From: Cyanobium sp. ATX 6A2
Lineage (GTDB): Bacteria > Cyanobacteriota > Cyanobacteriia > PCC-6307 > Cyanobiaceae
Length of the DNA stretch: 64,000 bases
NCBI RefSeq assembly: GCF_024346355.1
Contig: NZ_JAGQCU010000001.1
Coordinates: 410,728-474,727, forward strand
Direction of reading: 5' to 3'
Both the position numbers and the translations under genes were made by a program. Positions 39,633 through 48,911 of the stretch are shown here, piece by piece. The notes beneath the pieces were generated by a model. That model saw only the letters and a list, made by a program, of their open reading frames with translations. It was not told where the DNA came from and ran no database searches. The stretch's first letter is position 1. Each line of letters starts with the position of its first letter.

Positions 39633-40202
39633 GTGAATCGCTTCACCGTCGTCTACGACGCTTGCGTTCTCTATCCCGCTCCACTCCGCGATCTGCTGAT
39701 GCGCCTGGCGCTCAAGGATCTCTACCGGGCCCGCTGGAGCGACAAGATTCACGAGGAGTGGATCACGGCCCTACTGCGGAACCGGCCTGATCTCTCCAGA
39801 GAGCAGCTGGAGCGCACGCGCTCGCTGATGAATGCTCACGTGCGCGATGCACTGGTGGATGGCCATCAGAGCCTGATTCCAGCCCTGGAGTTGCCTGACC
39901 CGGACGACCGCCATGTTCTGGCCGCCGCCATCAAGTGCGGGGCCGATCTGATCCTCAGCTTCAACCTGGATGATTTCCCGGAGCACGCCCTGGCGAGCTA
40001 TGGGATTGGCGCCTGCCATCCCGATCCGTTTCTGGTGGATCAGTTGAACCTGGATGCCGGGCGGGTCTGCACGGCGATGCGACAGCAGCGGGCCAGCCTG
40101 AAGAACCCACCCAAAACCGTCCAGGAGTACCTGGAGACCCTGGAGGGTCAGGGCTTGAGCAGGTTCTCGCAGGCCGTTCGGCATTACGCAGCTGAGCTGT
40201 GA
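39633..40202 (+). CDS. PIN-domain toxin (VapC50-like)
   Basis: A 189-residue protein from GTG 39633. Acidic PIN residues are in VVYDACVLYPAPLRDLLMRL, DKIHEEWITALLRNRPDL, LPDPDDRHVLAAAIKCGADL and LSFNLDDFPEHAL. A C-terminal tail of about 50 residues (VQEYLETLEGQGLSRFSQAV) is typical of the VapC50 subgroup. PIN toxins are RNases that cut tRNA or rRNA. It appears intact, and its last 19 bases overlap the integrase wreck. Confidence 0.88.
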   Translation: MNRFTVVYDACVLYPAPLRDLLMRLALKDLYRARWSDKIHEEWITALLRNRPDLSREQLERTRSLMNAHVRDALVDGHQSLIPALELPDPDDRHVLAAAIKCGADLILSFNLDDFPEHALASYGIGACHPDPFLVDQLNLDAGRVCTAMRQQRASLKNPPKTVQEYLETLEGQGLSRFSQAVRHYAAEL

Positions 40203-40828
40203 GCTCGTGGGCCCTGGTCCAGGCGCTGTTCCGCCCTGGCGAAGGCGTCATCCACCACGTCATCCCCACACCAGCGCGGCTGTAGGCCGCCAGGTGGGTC
40301 TGCACGCTGTGGCCCATCGCCGCGGCCACCACCTTGGGTGGCAGGTCGCAGATCACATGGGCCCGGTGGGCGTAGCCGTGGCGGCAGGAGTAGGGCACGA
40401 GCTTCTCGCCTCTGGCTTCGTCGTCCCGGCGCAGCTCCTTCCAGAGGGGACGGTTCATCAGGTAGTGACCCATGTAGCCACCACCCAGACCGGGCTGCAT
40501 CGGCGGCAGCTCCTGCGTCGGGAAGCGCTCCTCAAGACGCCAGCCGTCCGCCCAGTCGTCACAGGGCAGGGCCCGCAGCACCCGAGGCCAGCATCCCCCG
40601 CTCCTGCATCAGCGCTTGTTCATCAGCGTGGGGCGTTCGAGCGACACAGGCGTTGGGCTCGATGCCGTGCTGGAACTCCTCGTAGACCTCGACCACGGCA
40701 TCGCGGATCTGGTCAACCTGATCGCCCTGCCACGGAATTGGGAACAGCACCTGCCGGCAGCCCCGCTGAGACAGCGCGTGAGACACGACGGCTCTGATCG
40801 TCAGCTCCCAGTCACGGGCCGCCGGCAT
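40184..40828 (-). pseudogene. Tyrosine-recombinase integrase, deleted and frameshifted
   Basis: The catalytic C-terminus is clear: LVPYSCRHGYAHRAHVICDL and PPKVVAAAMGHSVQTHLAAY retain Arg, His-x-x-Arg-type residues and the Tyr nucleophile region. After Tyr-Ser-Arg a one-base shift is needed to reach a sensible tail (DDVVDDAFARAEQRLDQGPR, stop TAA 40186-40184). Upstream, another frame (40828-40559) reads LFPIPWQGDQVDQIRDAVVE, like an integrase arm-binding domain. The central part is missing. It lies beside the 3' end of tRNA-Gly, where such enzymes integrate. Confidence 0.75.
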
Positions 40829-40955
40829 GTGAGAGGTTCGGCGAGATGTTTCGTCTCACAGCCTGGAACGGGCAAACACGCGCTGGCGAACGCTGGCAGA
40901 CTGAAAGCCAGTCACAGCAAGGGCTTTGAGCCGAAACCCCTAATTGAGAACGGAA

Positions 40956-41026
<71 letters not shown>

Positions 41027-41173
41027 ATTTTCGTCGAGATAGCGATAGCAATCAACAGAGATTGTGCTGTTGAGATCACGACGGCGGCAATCCCGGTGGG
41101 ACTCCCTGGGTGACCCGGGGTCCTCCGGTCTGCTCGGCCATTATGACCGTCGCCCCAGCCGGTCTCCCGCCGC

Positions 41174-42556
41174 ATGCCGAGTCCGGCCAGCCCCGTCACC
41201 GATGCCGCCGATCTGCGCGGGTCTGCCCGCCAGCGGCTGCTCTGGTCCTACGGCCTCGGGGATGCCGGCACGGGGATGGCCGCATCCCTGATCGGCTTCT
41301 ATCTGTTCGTGTTATACACCTCGGCGGCCGGCCTGCCGGCCTGGATGGCGGGAGCCGTGCTGATGGTGGGTCGTCTGTGGGACGGGGTCAACGACCCGAT
41401 CATCGGCTGGCTGAGCGACAAGACCCACACCCGCTGGGGACCGCGCCTGCCCTGGATCTTCGCCAGCGCCGTGCCCCTCGGCATCGCCCTGGCGGCGATG
41501 TGGTGGGTGCCTCCCGGCAATCAGTGGGTGAAATTTACCGTGTTCATCGTGATCTCGGCGGTGGCCCAGAGCTTCTACACGGCCGTGAACCTGCCCTACA
41601 CGGCCCTGGCCGCCGAGCTCACCGGCAACGTGGCGCTGCGCACGCGGCTGAACACGGCCCGCTTCACCGGGTCGATCTCCGCCACGCTGGTGGGGGTGGT
41701 GCTGGGGGCCCTGCTGCTTCAGGACCACAGCGACGCCGCCCGCTTCCTGCAGGTGGGCATGCTCGCCGGCGTCCTCGTGACCATTTCCACCCTCGTGTGC
41801 GGCTGGGGGCTGGCGCCGGTGGCCCTGCACTGCCAGCGGCCGCAGCGGCAGGAGGGCACCACCCGGCGCCTGCTGGGCCGGGTGGGCCGCAACGGCCGTT
41901 TCCTGCGGGTGATCGGCCTCTACCTGCTGCTCTGGTGCGGCCTGCAGATCATGCAGACATCGGCACTGATCTATCTGCCGGTGGTGCTGCGCCTCCCCCA
42001 GGCCTGGAGCAACTGGATCCTGCTGCCCTTCATCGTGAGCAACCTGGTGGGCCTGTGGGTGTGGAACAACGTGAGCCAGCGCGCCGGCCGGGTGCGGGCC
42101 CTGCATCTGGGCTCCGCCCTGTGGATCAGCGGCTGCGCCCTGGCCATGGTGCTGCCGCCCATGGACACCGCCTTTGCCCCCTTCGGCTCTGTCGACAACG
42201 CCCTGCGCCTGGCGCTGATGCTGCTCACGATCGTGCTCGCCGGGCTGGGGTCGTCCACCGCCTACCTGATCCCCTGGTCCCTGCTGCCCGACGCCATCGA
42301 CGCCGATTCCGAGAGGCCCGCGGGTCAGTACAGCGCCTGGATGGTGCTGGGCCAGAAGCTCTGCATCAGCCTGGCCCTGTTCGTCTTCGGCAATCTGCTG
42401 AGCCTGAGCGGCTACCAGGCAGCCCTGGTCAGCGACCAGCCCACCAGCGCCCTGGTGGCGATCCGCATGAGCATGGGGGTGATTCCGGCCACCCTGGTGA
42501 CGCTGGGGCTGGTGGTGATGCGACGCTGGCCCCATCGCCCCCCGCAGCCGTCATGA
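41174..42556 (+). CDS. GPH-family (MelB-like) sugar/cation symporter, MFS
   Basis: A 460-residue protein with 12 predicted membrane helices. Family marks are LLWSYGLGDAGTGMAASLIG, GRLWDGVNDPIIGWLSDKT (Asp-rich cation site region), TRWGPRLPWIFASAVPLGI and AVNLPYTALAAELT. The late segment IPWSLLPDAIDADSERPAGQ is typical. It probably imports a sugar or glycoside with H+ or Na+; the substrate is unknown. Its stop overlaps the start of the mlaE-like gene (ATGA). Confidence 0.88.
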   Translation: MPSPASPVTDAADLRGSARQRLLWSYGLGDAGTGMAASLIGFYLFVLYTSAAGLPAWMAGAVLMVGRLWDGVNDPIIGWLSDKTHTRWGPRLPWIFASAVPLGIALAAMWWVPPGNQWVKFTVFIVISAVAQSFYTAVNLPYTALAAELTGNVALRTRLNTARFTGSISATLVGVVLGALLLQDHSDAARFLQVGMLAGVLVTISTLVCGWGLAPVALHCQRPQRQEGTTRRLLGRVGRNGRFLRVIGLYLLLWCGLQIMQTSALIYLPVVLRLPQAWSNWILLPFIVSNLVGLWVWNNVSQRAGRVRALHLGSALWISGCALAMVLPPMDTAFAPFGSVDNALRLALMLLTIVLAGLGSSTAYLIPWSLLPDAIDADSERPAGQYSAWMVLGQKLCISLALFVFGNLLSLSGYQAALVSDQPTSALVAIRMSMGVIPATLVTLGLVVMRRWPHRPPQPS

Positions 42557-43338
42557 AGCGCCGCTTCCGGGTCCAGCTGGCAGGGTCACGCCTGAAGCTG
42601 CCGCGCTGGGCGAAGCGCCTCGGCGCCAGCGCCATGATCGGCGGCCAGGCGGTGAGTGCCATCGCCCGCGGGCGGATCGGCTTCAACGACCTGATGCAGG
42701 AGCTGATGGAGGCCGGGCCCGCCAGTTTCCTGATCGTGCTGATCACAGCCCTGGCAACCGGCACCGTGTTCAACATTCAGGTGGTGGCGGAGCTCTCCAA
42801 GCAGGGTGCCAACGCCGCCGTGGGCGGGCTGCTGGCCCTGGGTCTGGCGCGGGAGATCGCCCCGCTGCTCACCGCCACCCTGCTCGCCGGCAAGGTGGCC
42901 ACGGCCTACGCCGCCGAGCTGGGCACCATGAAGGTGACCGAGCAGATCGACGCCATCACCATGCTGCGCACCGACCCGGTGGAGTATCTGGTGGTGCCAC
43001 GGGTGCTGGCGTTGGTGATCATGGCGCCGGTGCAGTGCCTGCTCTTCTTCTGGGTGGGCGTCTGGTCGGGGCAGACCAGCAGCGCCCTCCTCTACAACAT
43101 CCCCCCCAGCGTGTTCTGGACATCCGTGCGCACCTGGATGCAACCGGACGATCTGCCCTCGATGCTGGTGAAGGCGCTGGTGTTCGGGCTGCAGATCGCG
43201 GTGTTGGCCTGCGGCTGGGGCCTCACCACCCGCGGCGGTCCCAAGGAGGTGGGCACCAGCACCACCGGTGCCGTGGTGATGATTCTGGTCACGGTGGCGC
43301 TGATGAACGCCGTGCTCACCTCCGTGCTCTTCGCTTGA
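42553..43338 (+). CDS. mlaE: MlaE-family lipid ABC transporter permease
   Basis: A 261-residue permease of the MlaE/TGD1 type, which moves phospholipids between membranes. Signatures are LMEAGPASFLIVLITALATG, GLLALGLAREIAPLLTATLL, AAELGTMKVTEQIDAITMLR and the closing GAVVMILVTVALMNAVLTSV. ATG 42553 overlaps the symporter stop. The MlaF and MlaD partners are not in the window. In cyanobacteria it sits with DUF3119, DUF3086 and plsY, as here. Confidence 0.92.
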   Translation: MKRRFRVQLAGSRLKLPRWAKRLGASAMIGGQAVSAIARGRIGFNDLMQELMEAGPASFLIVLITALATGTVFNIQVVAELSKQGANAAVGGLLALGLAREIAPLLTATLLAGKVATAYAAELGTMKVTEQIDAITMLRTDPVEYLVVPRVLALVIMAPVQCLLFFWVGVWSGQTSSALLYNIPPSVFWTSVRTWMQPDDLPSMLVKALVFGLQIAVLACGWGLTTRGGPKEVGTSTTGAVVMILVTVALMNAVLTSVLFA

Positions 43339-43344
43339 TGCTCC

Positions 43345-43785
43345 ATGACGGTCTCTGACTCTGCTCAGCCGGTGATGCTCAGCCCCCACTACGGCGTCGC
43401 CGTGGGGGTGACGGGCCTGGGTCTGGCCTGTCTGGCCCTGCTGCCGCTGTGGTCCGGGGCGCTGTGGCTGGCCCTGGCGGTAAGCCTGCTGGGCCTGTTC
43501 CTGATGCTGCAGACGGCCCTGCTGCGGCTGGAGTTCAGCGGCAACGCCCTGCTGGTGCGGCGCGGAGGCGAGGAGCTGCGCCGCTTCCCCTACGAGGCCT
43601 GGCTGGGCTGGCGGCTGTTCTGGCCGGGGCTGCCGGTGGTGTTGTATTTCAGGGAACGGCAGAGCATTCACCTGCTGCCCGTGCTGTTCAATGCCGCCAG
43701 CCTGCGGCAACAGCTGCAGAGCCGTCTGCCCCAGCTCAACCCCGTGGCCAGCGCAGGCTCCGCCAGCCCCGATGACGCCGCCTGA
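43345..43785 (+). CDS. DUF3119 family protein
   Basis: A 146-residue protein with two adjoining membrane helices (residues 15-55, GVAVGVTGLGLACLALLPLW and LALAVSLLGLFLMLQTALL) and a small cytoplasmic domain (NALLVRRGGEELRRFPYEAW, PVVLYFRERQSIHLLPVLF). The layout matches DUF3119, found in cyanobacteria and plastids. It follows mlaE by 6 bases, pointing to lipid or envelope homeostasis. Confidence 0.8.
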   Translation: MTVSDSAQPVMLSPHYGVAVGVTGLGLACLALLPLWSGALWLALAVSLLGLFLMLQTALLRLEFSGNALLVRRGGEELRRFPYEAWLGWRLFWPGLPVVLYFRERQSIHLLPVLFNAASLRQQLQSRLPQLNPVASAGSASPDDAA

Positions 43786-43792
43786 ACAGTCC

Positions 43793-44734
43793 ATGTCCGA
43801 CGAGCCCCTCACCCCGGCCAGCCCAGAAGCCGCCAACCCCGAAGCCGACAACGCCGTGCGCTCTGAAGCCTGGCAGGAGCTGGCCCTCCAGGAGCTGCGC
43901 CAGCGCCGGGCCGAGCTGGAGCGTGAGATCGCCGAGCTGGAGATGCGCCGCGCGGCGATCAGCAAGGAGATCGCCAGCAGCTATGCCGGCCAGACCGATG
44001 CGGTGGCCCGGCGGCTGAAGGGCTTTCAGGACTATCTGGTGGGGGCCCTGCAGGATCTGGCGGTGGCGGCCGAGCAGATCGAGCTGGTGCCCCAGCCAGT
44101 GCTGGTGCAGCCCTCACCGATCGATGCCGCGGCCCGCGAGCAGGCCGCTGCGGCAGCGGCGGACAGCACGCCGGTCGGCACGGCAGGGGGCAGCCCGTTC
44201 AGCGGCGACGCCGACCTGATCCGCAGCCGGCTGGCGGTCTTCCAGGGCCAGCCCGATTTCTACGCCGAGCCCTGGAAACTGCGCCGCACCCTGGAGGCCC
44301 CCGGGGCCACCGCCCTGGAGAGCTGGTTCCTGGAGCAGGGCGGCCGCGGCGCCCAGCCCAGCAGCGGCAGCCGCAGCCGCAACGGCCTGGTCACGGCGGC
44401 GGTGATCGCGATCCTCGGGGAGCTCTACGGCGAGCGCTTCCAGACCCTGGTGCTGGCCAGCCAGCCGGAACGGCTGGGGGAATGGCGGCGCAGCCTGCAG
44501 GACTGCCTGGGCCTGGGCCGCGAGGACTTCGGCCCCAGCAGCGGCATCGTGCTGCTGGAGCGCGCCGAAGCCCTGATTGAGCGGGCCGACCGGCTGGAGG
44601 AGCGCGGCGAACTGCCCTTCATCGTGATCGATGCGGCCGAGCCCGGGGTGGAGATCCCGATCCTGCAGTTCCCGCTCTGGCTGGCCTTCGCCCCCGCCCC
44701 CGACGAACTGATGCGGGAGGAGGAGTACTACTGA
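43793..44734 (+). CDS. DUF3086 family protein
   Basis: A 313-residue soluble protein. ATG 43793 is chosen; ATG 43772, inside the previous gene, is possible. Residues 25-80 form a coiled coil (LRQRRAELEREIAELEMRRA). The C-terminal part (GLVTAAVIAILGELYGERFQ, DLIRSRLAVFQGQPDFYAEPW) matches DUF3086, a cyanobacterial family without known function. It lies between DUF3119 and plsY in a conserved order. Confidence 0.85.
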   Translation: MSDEPLTPASPEAANPEADNAVRSEAWQELALQELRQRRAELEREIAELEMRRAAISKEIASSYAGQTDAVARRLKGFQDYLVGALQDLAVAAEQIELVPQPVLVQPSPIDAAAREQAAAAAADSTPVGTAGGSPFSGDADLIRSRLAVFQGQPDFYAEPWKLRRTLEAPGATALESWFLEQGGRGAQPSSGSRSRNGLVTAAVIAILGELYGERFQTLVLASQPERLGEWRRSLQDCLGLGREDFGPSSGIVLLERAEALIERADRLEERGELPFIVIDAAEPGVEIPILQFPLWLAFAPAPDELMREEEYY

Positions 44735-44780
44735 CTCCGCTCACCACTCCCCTGCCCGCCTGGCACCCGCCGCCCCTGCG

Positions 44781-45425
44781 ATGCTCCCGCCCCTCGCCCT
44801 GCCCCTGCTGTTCTCCGGCTACCTGCTCGGCTCGATCCCTGCCGGTTACCTGGCCGGCCGCTGGCTGAAGGGCATCGACATCCGTCAGCACGGCTCGGGC
44901 TCCACCGGCGCCACCAATGTGCTGCGGGTACTGGGCAAGGGGCCGGCCCTGGCGGTGTTTCTGGTGGACGTGCTCAAGGGCACGGCGGCCGTGGTGCTCG
45001 CCAAGGTGCTGCTGGCCGGGGCAGCCGGCTGGGGCACCGACAGCTGGGTGGTGGCTGCGGGCCTGGCGGCCCTGGCGGGCCACATCTGGCCAGTGTGGCT
45101 GGGCTGGCGCGGCGGCAAGGCGGTGGCCACGGCCCTGGGGATGCTGCTGGGTCTCACCTGGCCGGTGGGCCTGGCCTGCTTCGGGGTGTTTCTCACCGTG
45201 CTCAGCCTCAGCCGCATCGTGTCGCTCTCCAGCGTGGTGGCCGCCGTGGCCCTGCCGGCGCTGATGCTGGCCTGGTTCCAGGATCAGGGCCTGGGCCTAC
45301 GCTGGCCCTACCTGGTGCTGGCGCTGCTCACCAGCGTGCTGGTGATCTGGCGTCACCGCAGCAACCTGGCCCGGCTGCTGGAGGGTCGCGAGCCGCGCCT
45401 GGGGGAGGCCCCTCCGCCGCGCTGA
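44781..45425 (+). CDS. plsY: Glycerol-3-phosphate acyltransferase PlsY
   Basis: It uses acyl-phosphate to acylate glycerol-3-phosphate, the first step of phospholipid synthesis. The 214-residue membrane protein has the three PlsY motifs: GSIPAGYLAGRWLKGIDIRQ followed by HGSGSTGATNVLRVLGKGPA, the central AGHIWPVWLGWRGGKAVATA, and IWRHRSNLARLLEGREPRLG near the end. It closes the mlaE-DUF3119-DUF3086 gene run. Confidence 0.95.
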   Translation: MLPPLALPLLFSGYLLGSIPAGYLAGRWLKGIDIRQHGSGSTGATNVLRVLGKGPALAVFLVDVLKGTAAVVLAKVLLAGAAGWGTDSWVVAAGLAALAGHIWPVWLGWRGGKAVATALGMLLGLTWPVGLACFGVFLTVLSLSRIVSLSSVVAAVALPALMLAWFQDQGLGLRWPYLVLALLTSVLVIWRHRSNLARLLEGREPRLGEAPPPR

Positions 45426-45458
45426 AGCGCTGCGTCAACGGCGGGCTGCTCAGTCCGG

Positions 45459-46292
45459 TCAGCCGGACGAAGCCAGCTGGCGGCTGCGTTCGGCGGCGGC
45501 CAGCACCGCCTCGATCAGGGCCGAGCGCAGCCCCCCCCGCTCCAGGGCGCGCAGGCCGGCGATGGTGGTGCCGGCGGGTGAACTTACCATGTCCTTGAGT
45601 TCAGCGGGATGCAGCTGCTCCTGCTCCAGCAGGGCGGCGGTGCCTGCCAGGGTGCGCTGGGCCAGGGAGCCGGCCAGGGCCCGGGGGAGACCGGCGGCCA
45701 CGGCACCGTCGGCCAGGGCCTCCGTCACCAGGGCCACGAAGGCCGGCCCCGAGGAGGTGAGGGCCAGGAAGGCATCCAGCTGGGGTTCCGGCAGCTCCAG
45801 CACCTCGCCCACCTGGCCAAACAGCTGCAGCACCCAGCGGCGCTGGTCCTCGTCCACGCCCGCTCCCCAGGCCAGGCCGGTGAGGCCCTGGCGCACCAGG
45901 GCCGGGGTGTTGGGCACGGCGCGCACACAGCGCCAGGCCGGAAACAGCCGCTCCAGCCGCTCCACGGTCACCCCCGCCAGCACCGAGATCAGCAGGCCGG
46001 AGGCCTGAGGGGGAGCCGTGGCCGCCACAGCCCCCAGCTGCTGGGGCTTCACCGCCAACAGCACCACCGGCGCCGCCCAGGCGGCCTCCGCCTCGGTGCT
46101 CACCGCCAGCTGGAAACTCTGGCTCAGCCGCTCCGCCGAGGCGCTGCTGCCCACCACGGCGCGCACCCCGTCGGCGCGAATCAGACCGGCCTCGAGCAAG
46201 GGCCTCAGCAGCGCCTGGGCCATGCGCCCGAGGCCCACCACACCGAACGCGGCCGGGTGCAGCCCAGGACCATCAGCCGCAGTCGGGCCCAT
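45459..46292 (-). CDS. proC: Pyrroline-5-carboxylate reductase
   Basis: The last enzyme of proline synthesis, NADPH-dependent. In 277 residues: N-terminal Rossmann fold (FGVVGLGRMAQALLRPLLEA), VLLAVKPQQLGAVAA, RAVPNTPALVRQGLTGLAWG, and the C-terminal signature HPAELKDMVSSPAGTTIAGL. All catalytic regions are intact. It lies downstream of sepF and the pipXY genes on the same strand, an order common in cyanobacteria. Confidence 0.96.
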   Translation of the reverse strand: MGPTAADGPGLHPAAFGVVGLGRMAQALLRPLLEAGLIRADGVRAVVGSSASAERLSQSFQLAVSTEAEAAWAAPVVLLAVKPQQLGAVAATAPPQASGLLISVLAGVTVERLERLFPAWRCVRAVPNTPALVRQGLTGLAWGAGVDEDQRRWVLQLFGQVGEVLELPEPQLDAFLALTSSGPAFVALVTEALADGAVAAGLPRALAGSLAQRTLAGTAALLEQEQLHPAELKDMVSSPAGTTIAGLRALERGGLRSALIEAVLAAAERSRQLASSG

Positions 46293-46313
46293 CGGCGGCA
46301 GGGTGAGGGGTTC

Positions 46314-46868
46314 TCAGAGGGCGCTGCCCTCGCGGCCCCAGGCAGGACTGGGGGCGGCCACCTGTTCGTGGGCTGGGTCGCGGCTCACCACGCTGGGGGA
46401 CGCGGAGTCTTCACCACCGGCGGTGGTGACGGTGACGCAGCTGGGCGCAAACAGGAAAATGCTCTCTCCCACCCGCTCCTGGTGGCCGTCGATAGCGAAG
46501 GTGCCACCAGCCACGAAATCCACGGCCCGCTGGGCCTGGTCGGGCTCCATCATCGTGAGGTTGAGGATCACCGTCTTGCGCTCGCGCAGCGCCTGGATCG
46601 CCCGGGGCATCTCATCGAAACTGCGGGGCTCCATCACGGTGACTTCGGCGGCCGCCGTGGCAATCCCCGGCATGCCGATCACATTGGTGCCGGCGAAGGG
46701 GTCGTCGGCGCTGAAATCGCTGCTCAGGGCCAGGGCGCTGGAGCGGCTCACGCCCGCCGGGGCCGGCTCCGCCACCTCCCCGCCGTCGTAATCGAGCTCA
46801 TCGTCGTAGTCGCCATCGAGGTAGTCGTCCCCAGAGACGACGGCACGCAGGCGGGAGAACAACGACAC
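46314..46868 (-). CDS. sepF: Cell division protein SepF
   Basis: SepF (Cdv2/YlmF) links FtsZ polymers to the membrane. From GTG 46868 it has 184 residues: the amphipathic N-terminus [20 protein letters not shown], an acidic linker, then the SepF core [40 protein letters not shown] and [20 protein letters not shown]. The downstream tail is disordered. It follows pipY with a gap of about 90 bases. Confidence 0.93.
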   Translation of the reverse strand: MSLFSRLRAVVSGDDYLDGDYDDELDYDGGEVAEPAPAGVSRSSALALSSDFSADDPFAGTNVIGMPGIATAAAEVTVMEPRSFDEMPRAIQALRERKTVILNLTMMEPDQAQRAVDFVAGGTFAIDGHQERVGESIFLFAPSCVTVTTAGGEDSASPSVVSRDPAHEQVAAPSPAWGREGSAL

Positions 46869-46960
46869 GGAGCAAACCTCGGCGGAAGCTTTCGACCTGG
46901 ATAGCGTCTCACGGCCCGGATCGCAAGCCAGAAAAGCGATTCGAGGCCCGGGACCCCAGC

Positions 46961-47671
46961 TCAGGCGGACGGTTGGCGGGAGCCGAACAGGGCCGTGCCG
47001 ATCCGCACCCAGGTGCTGCCTGCCGCAGCGGCCTGGCGCCAGTCGCCGCTCATGCCCATCGACAGCTCCGTGAGGCCCAGCTCCGCGGCCAGGGCCGCGC
47101 ACTCCCGAAACAGGGCCAGCCGCTGGGGAGCCTCCAGCCCCTGTGGTGCGATCGTCATCAGGCCCACGGCGCGCAGGGGATCCAGCGCCGCCAGCTCGGC
47201 CCAGCAGGCCCTGAGCTCATCGGCCGTGAAGCCGGTCTTGGCCGGATCGGAGCGCAGCTTCACCTGGCACAACACCGCCGGGCTGAGGCCCTCCTCTCCG
47301 GCGATACGGGCCAGGCGCCTCGCCAGGCTCAGGCTGTCCAGCGAGTGGATGGTGGCGAAGTGGCGCAGCACCCCCCGGGCCTTGTTGGCCTGGAGGCGGC
47401 CGATGAAGTGCCAGTCCAGCGGCTGGAGGTCGGCCAGTGCGGCCTGCTTGGCGGCGGCCTCCTGCAGGCGGCTCTCGCCGAAGCTGCGCTGGCCGGCCGC
47501 CACCGCCTGACGCACCAGGGCCGCGGGCTGGCCCTTGCTCACCGCCAGCAGGCCCGTGCCGGCGGGCAGGCTCTGGCGCAGGGCCGCCAGCCGCTGCTCC
47601 AGGCCAGCGGCTCCCTCCACCGGCCAATCAGCTGGCGAATCAGCTGGCGGCTCAGATGAAGGTCTGGTCAA
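46961..47671 (-). CDS. pipY: PLP homeostasis protein PipY (YggS family)
   Basis: A pyridoxal-phosphate-binding TIM-barrel protein that controls PLP and amino-acid balance. Motifs: [20 protein letters not shown] (PLP lysine), [55 protein letters not shown] and [11 protein letters not shown]. The start is uncertain: TTG 47671 overlaps the pipX stop by 20 bases, and GTG 47620 is an alternative. The pairing with pipX is the usual cyanobacterial arrangement. Confidence 0.93.
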   Translation of the reverse strand: MTRPSSEPPADSPADWPVEGAAGLEQRLAALRQSLPAGTGLLAVSKGQPAALVRQAVAAGQRSFGESRLQEAAAKQAALADLQPLDWHFIGRLQANKARGVLRHFATIHSLDSLSLARRLARIAGEEGLSPAVLCQVKLRSDPAKTGFTADELRACWAELAALDPLRAVGLMTIAPQGLEAPQRLALFRECAALAAELGLTELSMGMSGDWRQAAAAGSTWVRIGTALFGSRQPSA

Positions 47672-47918
47672 ACAATTGGCGCCATTGGGAGTGGACAGCG
47701 GAGCCCTCCCGACGGGAGCGGGCCAGGTTTTGCTCGGCGAAGTGGCGCGCATCCATCAACGGCACCACCTCGAACGTGGCGCCACGGAGCTGGAGGGTCA
47801 CCAGAAAGAAGATGCGCTGGGCGTAGAGGGTGGCGTAGAGATCACGCCCATCGGCCACCGGCGCCACCCGGTAGAGCATCCCGAAGGTGGGGTGGTTGAG
47901 GTAGCGCTCGGAGGTCAC
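47652..47918 (-). CDS. pipX: PII-interacting protein X (PipX), NtcA coactivator
   Basis: PipX shuttles between PII (GlnB) and the nitrogen regulator NtcA. The 88-residue protein has the Tudor-like domain ERYLNHPTFGMLYRVAPVAD, ATLYAQRIFFLVTLQ and FEVVPLMDARHFAEQNLARS, followed by two C-terminal helices ending QLFDQTFI. Length and sequence are normal. It is followed by pipY. Confidence 0.96.
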   Translation of the reverse strand: MTSERYLNHPTFGMLYRVAPVADGRDLYATLYAQRIFFLVTLQLRGATFEVVPLMDARHFAEQNLARSRREGSAVHSQWRQLFDQTFI

Positions 47919-47948
47919 TAGGCCATCAACACTGGGAGGTATTTAAGT

Positions 47949-48911
47949 TCACCGCGTACCGCCGACGCTCCAGCGCAGCCCCAGCAGGCTGATCAGGCCC
48001 AGCAGGGCGACCAGATTGAGCCAGGGCCGCGGCGGTGCCGGCCGATGCAGCTGGTCGGGCGGTAGCCAGAGCCCACCGCGGGCCAGCAGGGCCTCGGCCC
48101 CCTGCTCTGAGCGCAGCAGCAGATTGGCGAGCAGCCGTTCCCCCACCGCCAGCACCAGCCCCAGGGACGACCGCCAGCCCAGCCGGCGCAGGTTCACCGC
48201 CCGGGTGGCCACCGAGCGCAGCAGATTCTGCAGCTCCTCCTGCACCAGGGGCAGGAAGCGCAAGGCCAACAGCAGGGTGAAGCCGAGGCGCTGCATCGGC
48301 CAGCCGAAGCGGGCCAGGGGGGCCAGCAGCCAGCTGAGGGCCCACACCAGCTCCTCCGGGCGGGTGGTGAGCAGCATCAGGTTGGCGCTGTGCACCAGGG
48401 TGAACAGCAGCGTGGAGCCGTTCAGGGCCAGCCGGGCCGAACGGCGGGTCACCACCAGGGGGCCGAGTTCCAGGAGGCCCCGTTGCAGCGGCCCCCAGCG
48501 CAGCAGTTCCCAGGCCCGGCCACTGCGCTCCGCCGGCGGGTCCAGCGGCGAGCCGGGCTGCAGCCGCACCTCCGCCGGTGGCCGCTGCAGCGGCGCCGGC
48601 GGCACCCCCCCGGCCGGCAGGAACAGGGACAGCCCCCCCACCAGCAGCGACAGGGCCAGCAGCAGGGGCAGACTGCGCCGCCACAGCCGCCAGGGCAGGC
48701 CGCTGCAGGCGGTGATCAGCAGCAGCAGGCCCACCAGGGCCAGACGCCAGAGCGGCCCGGCCAGGATCGGGGTGACCAGAAAGGCCACGGTCCAGGCCAG
48801 CTTGAGGCGCGCATCGAGACGCCGCAGCCAGCTGCCATCGCGCCGGGCGCCGGACAGAGCGGGGTCCTCGGCCGCGTACTGGCCAATCGGCAGCTGGCGC
48901 AGGAAGTCCAA
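47949..48911 (-). CDS. CbiQ/EcfT-family energy-coupling transporter membrane protein
   Basis: A 320-residue protein with about six membrane helices. EcfT/CbiQ marks are RRLDARLKLAWTVAFLVTPI, MQRLGFTLLLALRFLPLVQE and the coupling-helix segment RSEQGAEALLARGGLWLP with its Ala-Arg-Gly. The start is a TTG immediately after the der stop codon. It would couple an S-component to ATPases to import a vitamin or metal. No ATPase or S-component genes are adjacent. Confidence 0.82.
   Translation of the reverse strand: MDFLRQLPIGQYAAEDPALSGARRDGSWLRRLDARLKLAWTVAFLVTPILAGPLWRLALVGLLLLITACSGLPWRLWRRSLPLLLALSLLVGGLSLFLPAGGVPPAPLQRPPAEVRLQPGSPLDPPAERSGRAWELLRWGPLQRGLLELGPLVVTRRSARLALNGSTLLFTLVHSANLMLLTTRPEELVWALSWLLAPLARFGWPMQRLGFTLLLALRFLPLVQEELQNLLRSVATRAVNLRRLGWRSSLGLVLAVGERLLANLLLRSEQGAEALLARGGLWLPPDQLHRPAPPRPWLNLVALLGLISLLGLRWSVGGTR

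Noticed and set aside
38648..39646. A 332-codon minus-strand version of the LprI-like gene
   Set aside because: The upstream two thirds lie antisense to the HTH antitoxin. The signal peptide begins at 39043, so the 131-residue form is the real gene.
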